In this document: one piece after another, positions 48,810 through 60,012 of the stretch
Numbering within the stretch: position 1 is the first letter of the stretch
Layout: every line of letters starts with the position of its first letter
Source of the DNA: Strigops habroptila
Taxonomy: Eukaryota > Chordata > Aves > Psittaciformes > Psittacidae
Reading direction: 5' to 3'
Assembly (NCBI RefSeq): GCF_004027225.2
Contig: NC_044302.2
Span: 76,509,253-76,573,252 of the forward strand
DNA: 64,000 nt
Notes under the pieces: generated by a model
What the model saw: only the letters and a program-made list of their open reading frames with translations
What the model was told of the DNA's origin: nothing
Database searches by the model: none
Made by a program: the position numbers and the translations under genes

Positions 48810-49415
48810 GTGAGTTTCTTTGGCGCTCTGGTGGGGATCATCAGTGGGAGAGTCCTGGGGGGATCTCAGGGCACAGGGAGGGGAAAGGGGCTATCTGGGA
48901 GTGACAGAGCTGTAGGCACTTTCTGCAAGGTGGGGGAGAAGAACAACAAAGTCCGAGAAAAACTGTGGTCGAGGCAGAGGGATTGAAACGGGGCTCTGAG
49001 AAGAGGTTGGGGCTCAGAGCTGAGGGTCCTCAATAAAGGAAGGATGGGGATTGGCCACCCATGTCCCTGGCAATTATCACATCTCCAGGGCAGGTGGAAA
49101 AGCTGTGATTAGAGGGAAATCTAAAGGAACAGGGTGTTCGTGCACTTGTGCTCATACACACACAGAGTTTTCTGATCAGAGATGTTTCGATATGTCATCT
49201 CCCCCTGCACCTCCCCTCGCATTCTTGTGCTCACACTTGCAAGTTACTATTCATCCTCTGATGCTCGGCAGGCTCCTAATTGCTTCAGCTGGGTCTCCCT
49301 CTCCTCACCACCAGCCACGTGTCAGCATGTAGGTCTCTCCTCACCACCCCCTTCCCTGCGCCGCAGGCACTAGCGCTGGGTTTCCCTCCCCAGCAGGCTG
49401 TCTCTGTTTCTGCAG

Positions 49416-49573
49416 GGTGCATTGACATGCTGAGCATAGAGGGGCAGTTCACCTTCACTGCAGACCAACCACAGCTGCACTGCGCTACCTTCTTCATCGG
49501 GGAGCCTGAGGAGCTCATCATGATTGACTACGACTTTGTAAACATCGACTGCAAAGGGGGCGATTTCCTGAAG
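49416..49573 (+). CDS. CRHBP: CRHBP coding exon 3: ligand-binding and CUB-like region
   Basis: Encodes residues 59(end)-111. CIDMLSIEGQFTFTADQPQL then HCATFFIGEPEE and DCKGGDFLK are nearly identical to human. Cys60 and Cys81, and Cys104 (partner expected to be Cys141), are present, as is Asp62 of the CRH-contact pair. The acceptor is TTTCTGCAG and the donor AAG/GTAAGA is in phase 0. Confidence 0.97.
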
Positions 49574-51591
49574 GTAAGAAGCTGGCGAGTTCTGCTGCGC
49601 GTTGCCTTCCTGATATGTCAGACATTCGCTACATGTGGAAGGAGCAGGCGAATGCGTGTGTGCACGAGCGTGTGTGTTTCTGTGTGTAGAACAGGCTCTC
49701 ACAATGCAGCTGTCTCTGGGACAGCTGTTTCTCCTCCCTGAGGCGCTTTGGGTATGTCTCCCGCATTACCACCCCATTAAACACAGTCGGACGCAAGCTG
49801 AGGATCCCTCTCCAAACTGCAGCACTGGACCTCCTGAACTGTTCCAGGAGCACCTCTGCTGAGTGTCCATACCTGGGGGACTGACTGAAGTTTGGTCAGT
49901 ATGAGCCGAGCCTGTCAGTCCCATGAGGAGGTTTTGCATTGCACACAAGCCCTGTAGATAATGATACAGCTTTCTGAGCTGCTGTTACTGCTCCAGGACC
50001 TCTGCTTGCAGGTCACTTAACATCAGCTTATTAATGAGTGGATCACTGCAGGCTTTCTTTCAAAAGGTCCCATTAGGGCTTTTCAGGGTTTTTGCCCTGA
50101 ACAGAAGGAGGTTTGTGACTCAGAGCCATCTATATTCCCATATCAAAAAAAATTCACCAGGGCATTTTGTTGGCAGGCAGAGCATTGACCAAGATCTGAA
50201 CTCAGGTCAGGATGTCAGAGGAGGCTGCTCTCCGCACCTTGCTCTCTGCTCTTTACGCTGCAGCGGCTGTGCACAGCACAGACCCCACCCCACCCAGTGG
50301 CAAGTTAAGCTCTGGGAAGAGGAAAGGTCCCCTTCAGTCCTTTCCTTGTGTCTCTCTCTTGGAGAGATGCTGTTCCCCTGCTTGCTTTAGCCAGAGGAAT
50401 CCTGTCCCTCCCATACCCCTGGCTGTGATCTCTTCCCATGTTGTTATATGGAGGCTGATTTCAGCTTGGTTTGGGTCCAAGGATTTTGTACCTAGACTTA
50501 CAGCCACTTGTGGAGGATAGAAAAATCTCTGAGGCTTTATAAAGATTTCCCTCCTTTGATCACAGGCCCCAGTTTCTGCATTATACCACTGTATTTATAC
50601 ACGCAGCTTTCCCCTTGTGTAATTTGAGCATCCACATCTCATTACTTCAGAAAATTTATAGTTCTGGCAAATCCAGAGACTAATCCTGCAATTTTATCAT
50701 GAGGAATTCCTACACATACATTAAGATTACTCACTGAAGCAATGGCAGGATCTGGTCCTTGCATTTTCCAAGTACTGACTGGACCATAGAAGGAATTACG
50801 GGGTGGCAGCAGCCAGGAGGGAATTGAAACAGGCAACTGTGCAGCTATGCTAGAATTTAATACAGATTTCTAGTTTTGGCACATTTTCCTGAAGACAGTG
50901 AGGGCAAATAATTTGGTTTTGTTGTGAAGGAAAGATTTGTAGTGGTCGCTCCTTAAGGTCCTGTCAAACAGCCAGCATTTGTTCTGCTTTCTAGCAATTA
51001 GGATGAGCTGAGAGAAAGAGGAGAGAGCTATACCTCTGCCAATAATTCCTCCCTAAAGCTTTATTGTATTCCAGTACCTCTGAAAGGCCTCCCGGCCCTT
51101 AATGACAAGCTGCAGAACATGAACGGTGGAAAATTTCAGGCCAGATCAATGGACTTACTGCCCTGACTTTGAGAGAGTGACTTCTGTTTCATGTAGCTTC
51201 CAAATTAAGCTGGTAAAGAACTTCTCTTAGTAAGACAGAAATTTAAATAGTAAGGAATAATAATAATTAAAAAAAAAAAGATACAAATGTGATGGTGCTG
51301 TAGCAAAAAAGAGCTGCTTCCTTCAAAAATAGCCACCAATATTGTCACCTGAAGGAAATAAAGAAAATTAAAATTAAAATTTATACGTACGTATTTCCTA
51401 AATACAGATTGAAGCTTCAATAGTTGGTTAAATAATAGGAAACTGATGAATACAAAGAATTTTTGGTTTTAATTGATGGCTTTGAATAGGCAATCTGGTG
51501 TCAAAATAAAACACTGTCTGTAATATTTCATGTTACTCTGCTAACAGAGTGATAAGCAAAAGCCTTGTTTTCAATTATTGAACCCCTATAG
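49574..51591 (+). other. CRHBP: CRHBP intron 3
   Basis: Largest CRHBP intron, about 2.0 kb, ending AACCCCTATAG. A TG-rich stretch lies near 49655-49690. No mobile element was recognised. Confidence 0.85.
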
Positions 51592-51802
51592 GTATTTGAT
51601 GGCTGGATACTCAAAGGAGAGAAATTTCCCAGTTCCTTGGACCATCCCCTTCCTGCTTCCCAAAGATACATAGACTTTTGTGAAAGTGGCAATATTCAGA
51701 AGAGCGTCAGGTCATCGCAGAATGTGGCAATGATCTTCTTCAGGATTCATCAGCCGGGAAATGGATTTACCATCACAGTCAAGAAAAACACCAACCTCTT
51801 TC
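51592..51802 (+). CDS. CRHBP: CRHBP coding exon 4
   Basis: Encodes residues 112-181 plus the first base of Pro182. VFDGWILKGEKFPSS and DHPLPASQRYIDFCESG, then SSQNVAMIFFRIHQPGNGFT, are almost the same as the human sequence. Cys141 sits in YIDFCESG. The segment NIQKSV replaces human LSRRSI, the only notable local change. The donor C/GTAAGT is in phase 1. Confidence 0.97.
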
Positions 51803-53107
51803 GTAAGTCTGCATTTTATAGCATATAATGGGCTTGAGTTTGGGGCAGGAAGCAAAATGAATGTGTTGATTTGCATTGAGTCTCTCACTGGCATTATCTG
51901 CCCTGACACAGCTCTGGTAGCGCCAGTGGAGCCATGCACACCTGCAAGCCTGAGAATTTGGCTCGGGTTCAGTGTGTATCTATCTCAAGAAAAAAAGACA
52001 GTGAAGTGTAAGAGATAGCTTAGGCACGGCTTCTGAATAAAGGTCAGAAGGCTCTTTCTTCCAAAGATTTTTTCCAATCTAACATGTCATGTTCCAGCAC
52101 ACTTGGCTAGAACAAATAGTATTAATTTAGAGAGTTTAACCTCAGTGATTTCTAGATATGGGTGAACAATGAGATAAAATATTTGAAAAAGTTCAACAGC
52201 AAAACCATTATATTGAATGTTATGTGACAGTTATGCGTGATACATGATCCCAAGGATCTATTCGCAAGTTCTTTTGTTAAGCCTGTGAACTCGCAAGGCA
52301 CAAATAATGGTCACTTGCATCACTTTTCTGAGGGGGGACATGACATGTAACAATTATTGTTCAGGCCAGTCTGGTTTATCTGCCTCACCATGCAAAGGGC
52401 GAAGATGATGACCTGTCTGCCCTATTCTTACTCCAAGTTGTTCAGTCACAAGCCTGCAAGCTGGGCCTCCACACTGGTGGGTCTTCCATGTCCATGGATG
52501 TGATTACTGCGTGCAGTTGCTGGAGGTGGCTTGTCATTCATCAGCCTGCTGAAGCAGCTGTAGGCCTCCAGGTCTGTGTGGAGGATCCCTTGGGTTGCAC
52601 ATGCAGATGATAAGCTACTCCCTTACCTGAACAGTTAAGCTTGAACTCTAAGATAAAATCAGCATGTATCTGCTCTAGTTTTAACGTAAATGGAGTTAAG
52701 GAACTCCACTTAAGAGCAGCAGAATAGGGCTTAGGGGCTTGCTTGCAATACCAGCCAATAACCACTCAAAGCTAAACAAAAGGTGTGCACTTGTATTTAG
52801 CCTCCTTCAAACTGGAAAACAACATGAGCCCCTGATGTATGGATTTGAGGTGTGAGCTCTCCCACTGACTGCTTTAGCCTCAAGTTCTGCCAGACCTCAT
52901 GCTACACAGTAAGCAATGGATGAGGAATTTTTAGGGAACAAATGCTATGCAAGAACACCAGAAAATGCCATATGCGTATTTTCCAGTATTTGGTTGTCAC
53001 TCTCAGTAATTAAATCATCTATTCTTTGTTAGTATTGAAAGTACATAATTTTGCTACAAGCAGTAGTGACTGCACAAGTAATTCTTATACCTTCTCCTGT
53101 GCTGCAG
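51803..53107 (+). other. CRHBP: CRHBP intron 4
   Basis: About 1.3 kb, ending CTCCTGTGCTGCAG. No mobile element or gene was recognised. Confidence 0.8.
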
Positions 53108-53256
53108 CTTGCAACGTCATCTCTCAGACTCCCTCGGGAAGGTTTACCATGGTCATTCCTCATCAGCACAGAAACTGCAGCTTCTCCATAATATACCCAG
53201 TGGTGATAAAAATATCTGATCTTATCCTGGGGCATTTAAATGGCCTCTTTTTAAAG
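53108..53256 (+). CDS. CRHBP: CRHBP coding exon 5
   Basis: Encodes residues 182(end)-231. CNVISQTPSGRFTMVIPHQH then RNCSFSIIYPVVIKISDL are close to identical to human. The sequon Asn204-Cys-Ser is at the same position as the known N-glycosylation site of human CRF-BP. Cys183 and Cys205 are conserved. The donor AAG/GTGAGT is in phase 0. Confidence 0.97.
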
Positions 53257-54603
53257 GTGAGTTTTTTGTTTCCTAAGAAATTACTACCATGTGCACTTTT
53301 CCTGGTCACAGGAGAGGGAAGCGGGCGAAGCGGGGATAGCCTGTCGCATGGATGCTAAGGCATGTGCACTCTGGGCCCCATGTGCACACACTGGGGGCTC
53401 TGGTTTGCCCCCAGAGATGAGAGCTGATTATGTCTCTATTGCTATTGTCTTTGTAATGTTGCAGAGGCAATCAAATTATGCAAAGTATCATTAATGCATG
53501 TAAATATTGGTTGCCATAACAAAGGGTAAGAATTTCATTAGAGAGAAAGGAGTGCTTTCTGTCTGTATTTAATGAAAGCAGCAACCATTCTGAACAGAAA
53601 AAGAAGACACGGGTTAGATACTGAGGTATTAGCATGGAAAAAATACAAAGGTGTTCACAACTGATTCCTTGCTCAGCATGCTGAGCATCCACTGTTTCAT
53701 TAGCATGGGGCTGGGGTTTGGCCACAGCATTTGGTGCCTGGTGATGACCAGCAGGAGAGGATAAGTGCTGTTGGTGGTCCCCTGTGCCTGGGAGGTCTAA
53801 GAAGGTGCAAATTCTAAAATATCCAGAAGGGTAGGAGCAAGAAAGTTTGTTTTCTACAGCCACTGAGACTGGCAGCCTAGATCCTCCATGGGGACTGCCA
53901 GTGTCTGAGCAAACCAGGCTTTGAGAGATGAGCAAATGAGCTGACTTGCTCAGCAGTGGGCAGAAAAGGGACAACAGCAGAAAAAAATGAAGAAATCAAG
54001 CAACTAAATAGCACATATGGGTGCTATTTAATAGCACCCATATGGTGACAGCCCAAAGGTGTACGAGGTGTCTGTGCAAAATGTTTTTGGCACATATCAT
54101 TAATTTTCAGGAAAAGAATGCTTGTGGGTCTAATACACAGTAAGCCATTGTTATCATATAAAACTACTCTTTCAGTTAATTCCTACTTTAATTAAACTTT
54201 GCCAAAAGCAACACTTACTGCTTAGGAATATGTATGACATAGTGGAACTTAAGTTCCTGCATGCCAGCTGAGTGCACACATGCAACCCATGCCTGTATAA
54301 TTTGATTACATGTCTAAGCATCTGGAATCAGACTGCTTATCAGCACTAAAAGAAATTGAATCAACACCTTAACTACTTGTCAGTAATTTTCACAGCCTAC
54401 TTAGGTCTTTCTTCAGAGTCTCTTCAGAAATTAACTGACTAATATCGAATTGAAGTAGTACTGTTCAGGATAAAAACAGCCTGATTTTGTACAGGTTTGA
54501 GCATGGAGAACTTCTAAAACCTACTGGTGGCTGCCGTCGTGTCTAGAGAACTGCTACATTTTCAAGATAAATTATAAATAACTGCTAATCTTTGCCTTTT
54601 CAG
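53257..54603 (+). other. CRHBP: CRHBP intron 5, contains a 31-nt palindrome
   Basis: About 1.35 kb ending TTTGCCTTTTCAG. It contains the inverted repeat at 54014-54044. The minus-strand open frame at 53471-53974 (167 codons) has no recognisable domain and is rejected as chance. Confidence 0.8.
54014..54044. repeat. 31-nt near-perfect palindrome
   Basis: CATATGGGTGCTATT and AATAGCACCCATATG are exact reverse complements separated by one T. A direct near-copy of the right arm (AATAGCACATATGG, lacking two C) sits immediately to the left from 54007, overlapping the left arm. Confidence 0.92.
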
Positions 54604-54721
54604 AAACCATCGGCAGGCTGTGCAGGAGTGGGAGACTTTGTAGAGCTGCTAGGAGGAACTGGCTTAGACCCATCCAAGATGTTTCCACTTGCTGATCTCT
54701 GTCACTCTTTTCATGGATCTG
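54604..54721 (+). CDS. CRHBP: CRHBP coding exon 6
   Basis: Encodes residues 232-270 plus the first base of Ala271. KPSAGCAGVGDFVELLGGTG then LDPSKMFPLADLC matches human. Human CRF-BP is cleaved between Ser234 and Ala235; the same Ser-Ala pair is at 234-235 here, preceded by Pro233 instead of Ser. Cys237 and Cys264 are conserved. The donor G/GTAAGA is in phase 1. Confidence 0.97.
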
Positions 54722-56207
54722 GTAAGAACTCTTTCTTCCACTTACCTTCATGTGATAAAATAATCAGCTAGAAGGAGTCGTGCAGAGGCCCCCCCAAACC
54801 TGGATTTCCTGCTAGACTTGTAAACTTCGCATCTAGCAGAACATGACATCTAAAGCTATTTGAGCCCGTGGCTGGGCTGTGCTCACAGCGCACGCACAAA
54901 CACTTTCACTCGCCCCTGCATTAATTTTATAACAAAGTTATACTTATTTTTAAAATGCTTGTCCTGTAACACACAGGATTATTAGAGAGTCAACAGATAG
55001 AGGAGCCTGGAAATTCATAACAAACGAAGGCAGAGTGGTTAAATTTTCAGCTAAGGAGTTTTCTCTCAGTTACTCGGTGTTTCCAAAGCTGCTTTTTCTG
55101 CTGCAGGAGTAACACATACCCCCAAAGACTCAGAGCTTCCACTCTCTGCTTTGAAGCCTGGGGGAGCTCTGTTCCTGTCTCACTATCATGCCATGTCAGT
55201 GACCAATTTTTCCCCCTAAAGTTGAGAATTTCCGGTTTCCCTAATATTCAGTATAGCAGAGTACCAAGCGTTGCAGTGATGTGACAGACAAGCCCCTGTG
55301 GCACATGTGTTGTACCACAGGAGTATGAACAGGTACATTGAGAAGCAGCATTTCCACAGGGCTGGAGAACAGGCATGTGTCTGGTCTCCTTTTGCCTTTC
55401 TTCACACCAGAACTTCATTGTCCAGGCACTGTTCAAAGCTTTAACTGGCAGGCACTGGTGCTGAGTGAATACTGAGCTCTCTGATGAGAATAAAATGTGC
55501 TTTCCTGGTCGTGAGAAGGAAGGGAAATCCCATCTGAACAGTCCTGCTCTCCCAATGACCCACCAGATTTCTCCTCCAGTGAGGAAGATGCTCGACGTTC
55601 CCCAAATGAAACAGGCTTTGCCAAACCCCCGCTCAAATGGCTCATCTAAAGCAGTAGCTAGTGATAGACTTGATTTCCCCTGGAGTGAGTCCATATGCTG
55701 GGCACTGCCATTTGCGTTTGTCTTGGTGGAACTCTCCTATGCCTTTGTTACTGTGAAGAACTTCCTTATGCACAAAATCACTCATTCCTCTAACAGAAAT
55801 CATTTCAATATTGTTCATTTTTGATATCTCCAGGATAGGGCACCATTTCCCTTACCCATTGCTCCTGGTATCTAACAGTAGCATACCTTATCTTCCTAAG
55901 ACATCTGCATCGTATCTATCTATGCATATATAAAACTGTAGGTGGATGGGAAGTGAGTGGCATTTGCATGCGCAAAGGTTACAACACGTGATTAAATACC
56001 CAAGCCATGGTACAGTAAAATTAACAAATACAAAAGAAGGTATTCAGTCAGCAATACCACCACTGACTGGTCATACATACAAATTTGCTTTGTTTCCAAA
56101 ATTGTGTGTATCAGTACTTTGCAATTCTCAACACTATATATCTTTTTTCCCTCTCTTTCATATAAGTGTATCTTTAAATCTCCTCTGTATCTCTTTTGCC
56201 TAATTAG
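54722..56207 (+). other. CRHBP: CRHBP intron 6
   Basis: About 1.5 kb ending CTCTTTTGCCTAATTAG. The open frames of up to 148 codons inside (for example minus strand 55248-55694) have no recognisable domain. Confidence 0.8.
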
Positions 56208-56365
56208 CGCAAATGAAAATTGGCTGTGACAATACTGTGCTGCGAATGGTCTCCAGTGGCAAACATATCAACCGTGTGACATTTGAGTATCACCAAATTG
56301 ATCTGCAGGAACCAGAAAACAGAAAGGAGAATAGCATTGAGGAATTCTGCTTTCCTAGTATCTGA
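56208..56365 (+). CDS. CRHBP: CRHBP coding exon 7: C-terminus
   Basis: Encodes residues 271(end)-322 and the stop. AQMKIGCDNTVLRMVSSGKH then INRVTFEYHQI is near-identical to human. The C-terminal stretch (DLQEPENRKENSIEEFCFPS) is the least conserved but keeps the final Cys318. The TGA is followed by a 3'UTR of about 510 bases to the first AATAAA. Confidence 0.97.
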
Positions 56366-56875
56366 AAAAACAGGCCACACATTTTCACATAGCTAATGAA
56401 ATAAGGTTCTGGTGAATTAAAAAATATGTATTTTTCCTTTAACCAGCTGGTATTATCAAGTCTTTCTACAGTACAAGCATATTTCTTTTTTCATACAAAC
56501 CAGTCATTCCCATGCGCAAGCAAGAAAAAGCAATCAATATATTAATCTTTGTTACTATCAAGATATTTTTTCTGCAGTATTTAAGCTCATTTACCATACC
56601 CAAAATCAATAGCAAGAACAGAAGGCTATGTTTCCCATATTATTAGAAAAACAGAAAAAAATCCTCTGTGTATCTAGTCTGAGGACATATGAAACCCACA
56701 ATAAGTATAAACTTCATACAGCAACTTTATCCTTTTATATCAGGTATTAACAAAAAACTTTGATGGTGGAATACACTTCCAGTTTTGTAAGAGGAAACCC
56801 AGCATTAGTGTGTGTAAAAACTACTGGTTTGTTTATGACTATAAATGTACTATTTATTTCTAATGACATGTTTTT

Positions 56876-56881
56876 AATAAA
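56876..56881 (+). terminator. poly(A) signal of CRHBP
   Basis: AATAAA about 510 bases after the stop in very AT-rich sequence. Another AATAAA-type overlap lies near 56920 (AAATAAATAAATAC). The downstream GT-rich element is weak, so the exact end is uncertain. Confidence 0.55.
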
Positions 56882-56929
56882 AATTTATAGCATGGAAACT
56901 TACTTACATAAATCCAAATGTAAATAAAT

Positions 56930-58369
56930 ACATTTAAAGAGTTGGCAAAATGTTATTATGTTGTATTTTTCTGAAGAGCTCTTTCAGCATTCTGGTTAAA
57001 CTTCCCAAGTCTTGTGCAATTTTCTGGAAACAATGATTTTGAACACATGTTACTGTGAAACTGTGGACTATTAAAGTAACATTACGGCAGAAATTTAGTT
57101 TGCCAATGTTGTGTACACCTTCAAGTGGAGTACGTTCCAGCTGTACACTTAATGACACCTTCCCTATTGAAGGATTTTGGTGAGGTGTCCTGCTGACGTG
57201 TGGAGGCACAGATATACAAGTACAGATTCATTTTTTACAGACCTTTGGTGACGCAGAAGAGGAGTGTAAGCCTGGAGAGCTCTGGGAAGCACAGTGCAGC
57301 AGAGGACCAGAGTTGTGTCCTAGCTTGGAAGGAGACACATAGACTGATTCATAAGTTCTCTGGGAGTACTACCTGGGAATAGTGAGACCAAATTGTTCCT
57401 CCTCTGATGTTCAATTAACGGTCAACACTGATTAATCCAGCAGCATGCTGGACATCTTCAGCACTGATTTGTGGTTCTTAATCTCACAGTTGGTCACCAA
57501 AAAACAAGTGTCTTGAGTGTTCAGCAGCTCTGAAGTTAATCCCTCCTGACTGAAGTGGGTGAAAACTACAGGACGCCTCAGTCTCGCCCTTTGTAGGGTT
57601 TTGGGACCCCAGTTTTGGTGACTGACTCATGAAGAGAGGGATGTGTTTGGCAGAACTGGTCAGACTCAGGCAAGTGTGTCCATTCTGCAGGGCTGTGTTT
57701 ATGGAAAAGGTGGGGATTGTGGAAATGTTTTGCTTCGTTCAAAAAAAACCAGACAAAGCTGCTGCTGGCTACCACGAGGCGTGGAGCCTGGCTCAGGACT
57801 CTGATCCAGCCCCATGCAACCCATCATGGGCTTCCTGGGCCCCAGGTGTAGTGCTGGCAGCACTGGCATGGCCACCCAGCACCAGAGACATTGAAGCATT
57901 AAAAAAGAAAAAAATAAAAATCAGGACTCAAAGAGATACCATTTCTCCTAGGAAAACTTGCAATGACAGAAGATCTCTGTCCCCCAACATCACACTCAGC
58001 TTACCCTTTTTGGGTGCCTGTCACTTTCAGGGTGGCCCTAACTGCATCTAGCCCCACCAGCCTTTCCTGGGCACCCTTTGGTGAACCAGGACAGGTTTCC
58101 AGGCTGCACAGTTTGAGAACAAGCTCGCAGGTTCCCTTATTAGACTGTACCTATCCACACGCCTACCTTAACACTGGGAAGAGGTAGAAGTCTGTAAAGT
58201 ACTGCTCCTTGGTCACTAAGAAACATTAGAGGAGCTGAAATATCAACAACAGATCTAGCTCAGGACTAGATCACCAATGAAGATAAACTCACAATCTCTT
58301 GCTTAGTGCAGTTCAATAGTGGTATTTCCCACCTTTCAGTTTGATGTGATACATTTTTTTTTCAATCCT
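56930..58369. other. intergenic, no gene recognised
   Basis: Between CRHBP and a CR1 copy. The longest frame (57629-58051, 140 codons) has low-complexity content and no recognisable domain. Confidence 0.5.
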
Positions 58370-59255
58370 AACATTCCTGCGCAGGAAAACCAGGGGATCA
58401 GACCCAGCCAGCATGGTTCTTGAACGGCGGGTCCTGCTGGAACAACCTGATCTCATTCTATGACAAGGTGACCCTTGTAATGATATGAGGTTCAACAAGG
58501 CAAAATGCTGGGTCCTGCACTCGGGCCACAACAACCCATGCAACGCTAAAGGCTTGGGGAAGAGTGGCTGGAAAGCTGCTCATGGAAAAGGACCTGGGGG
58601 TGCTGATTGACAGAGCTGAACATAAGCCAGCTTGTGCCCAGGTGGCCAAGGCGGCCAACGGCATCCTGACCTGTAGGAGAAATAGCGTGGTCAGCAGGGC
58701 CAGGGCAGTGCTCATCCCCCTGTACTGGGCACTGGTGAGGCTGCGCCTTGAATCCTGTGTTCAGTTCTGGGACCCTCACTGCAAGAGGTGCCAGAGCAGG
58801 TCCAGAGAAGGGCAGTGGAGCTGGTGAAGGGTCTGGAGCACAAGTCTGAGGAGGAATGGCTGAGGGAACTGGAGTTGTTTAATCTGGAGTAGAGAAGACT
58901 CAGGAGGGAACCTTATCACTCGCTACAACTTCCTGAAAGGAGGATGGAGTGAGGGGGTGGCTGGTCTCTTCTCCCAAGTAACAAGCGATAGGAGAAGAGG
59001 AAATGGCCTCAAGCTGCACCAGGGGAGGTTTAGATTGGATATGAGGAAAAATTTCTTCACTGGAGGGTGATCAGGCATTGGAACAGGCTTCCCAGGGAAG
59101 TGGCAGAATCACTACCCCTGGAAGTGTTCAAAAACCATGTGGATGAGGCCCTTAGTGACATGGTTTAGTGGTGGTCTTGGCAATCCTGGGGTAAAGGTTG
59201 GACTTAATGATTTCAAAGGTCTTTTCTAATCTAGTTGATTCTATGATTCTATGAC
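58370..59255 (+). mobile_element. CR1 LINE, longest copy in the window
   Basis: Sense orientation. It begins in the C-terminal part of the polymerase ORF (reads like [16 protein letters not shown], then [18 protein letters not shown], with breaks), passes through GAGGAAAAATTTCTTCACTG and GGAACAGGCTTCCCAGGGAA, and ends with tandem ATTCTATG octamers (TTGATTCTATGATTCTATGA). About 890 bp, truncated at the 5' end and interrupted by stops and shifts. Similar in text to the minus-strand copy at 30.1-30.6 kb. Confidence 0.95.
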
Positions 59256-59820
59256 TTAAATACCTTCAAATCACCAAGGTCTTAAAGAAAAGATACTTAT
59301 GTTCAGAAGGTTTAGATTTCTCCTCCCATAGTACACAGAAGTGGAGTCTATTACTAAGAAAACTTAGCGTTATGGATGAAGGAGAGTGAAAAACAAGACT
59401 TGGTGTAGGACAGCACCATCTATTGCTATTGCTCCATGCGTAATAGTCAAGTACATCATGGTTTTCCCAGAACTGGTTGTCACTTCCCCTACTCCTTTTA
59501 ATCAACATAAATTTAGGCAGCACCATCAATGACATCACTCCAGTCTGTTGTGTGTCTTAGAAAAACCCACACCACAGCCAGTCAGGCATTCTTTGGTCTG
59601 CGCTTTAAGGTCCGCCTAATGCAGAAAATCAATAGTCACTTCAATCTGTGTACCCGTACTAAAGGAGACCCTCGTCATTTCAGGAGTTGCAGAACTTCAG
59701 TCACACGAGTCAGCTTATAGATGTCAAATGTCACAAGGCCTCCAGGGTTTAGTTCTGGAAAATAGGGAAATAAGTATCCTTGTGAATGAAAAGAAAGGAA
59801 ACCAAGGCAATAAAAGCACT
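59256..59820. other. intergenic, no gene recognised
   Basis: Unique-looking sequence following the CR1 octamers. No gene was recognised. Confidence 0.5.
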
Positions 59821-59828
59821 GTAAGAAG

Positions 59829-60012
59829 AAATAAAAAAAAAAAAAACAACAAACCAGAACCAAAACAAAACCCACACAAAAAAAGCACAAAAAACCAAAT
59901 AAACAAACAAAAAAAAAGAAAACCAACAAACAAACAAAAACCAAAACAACAACAACAACAAAAGACCATGAAACCCCCCCCACAAACAACAACAACAACA
60001 ACAAAAAAAAGC
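59829..60012. repeat. A-rich low-complexity block with (CAA)n
   Basis: A runs interrupted mainly by single or double C, with two (CAA)n/(AAC)n tracts near 59946-59962 and 59985-60002. Together with the 17-base A run near 60174-60193 it accounts for the lysine/asparagine-rich reading frame and its leucine/phenylalanine-rich shadow on the other strand. Confidence 0.85.

Noticed and set aside
53471-53974. 167-codon minus-strand frame in CRHBP intron 5
   Set aside because: No recognisable domain or context; consistent with chance.
58564-58827. 87-codon + strand frame
   Set aside because: It is the C-terminal CR1 polymerase remnant within the LINE copy at 58.4-59.3 kb.
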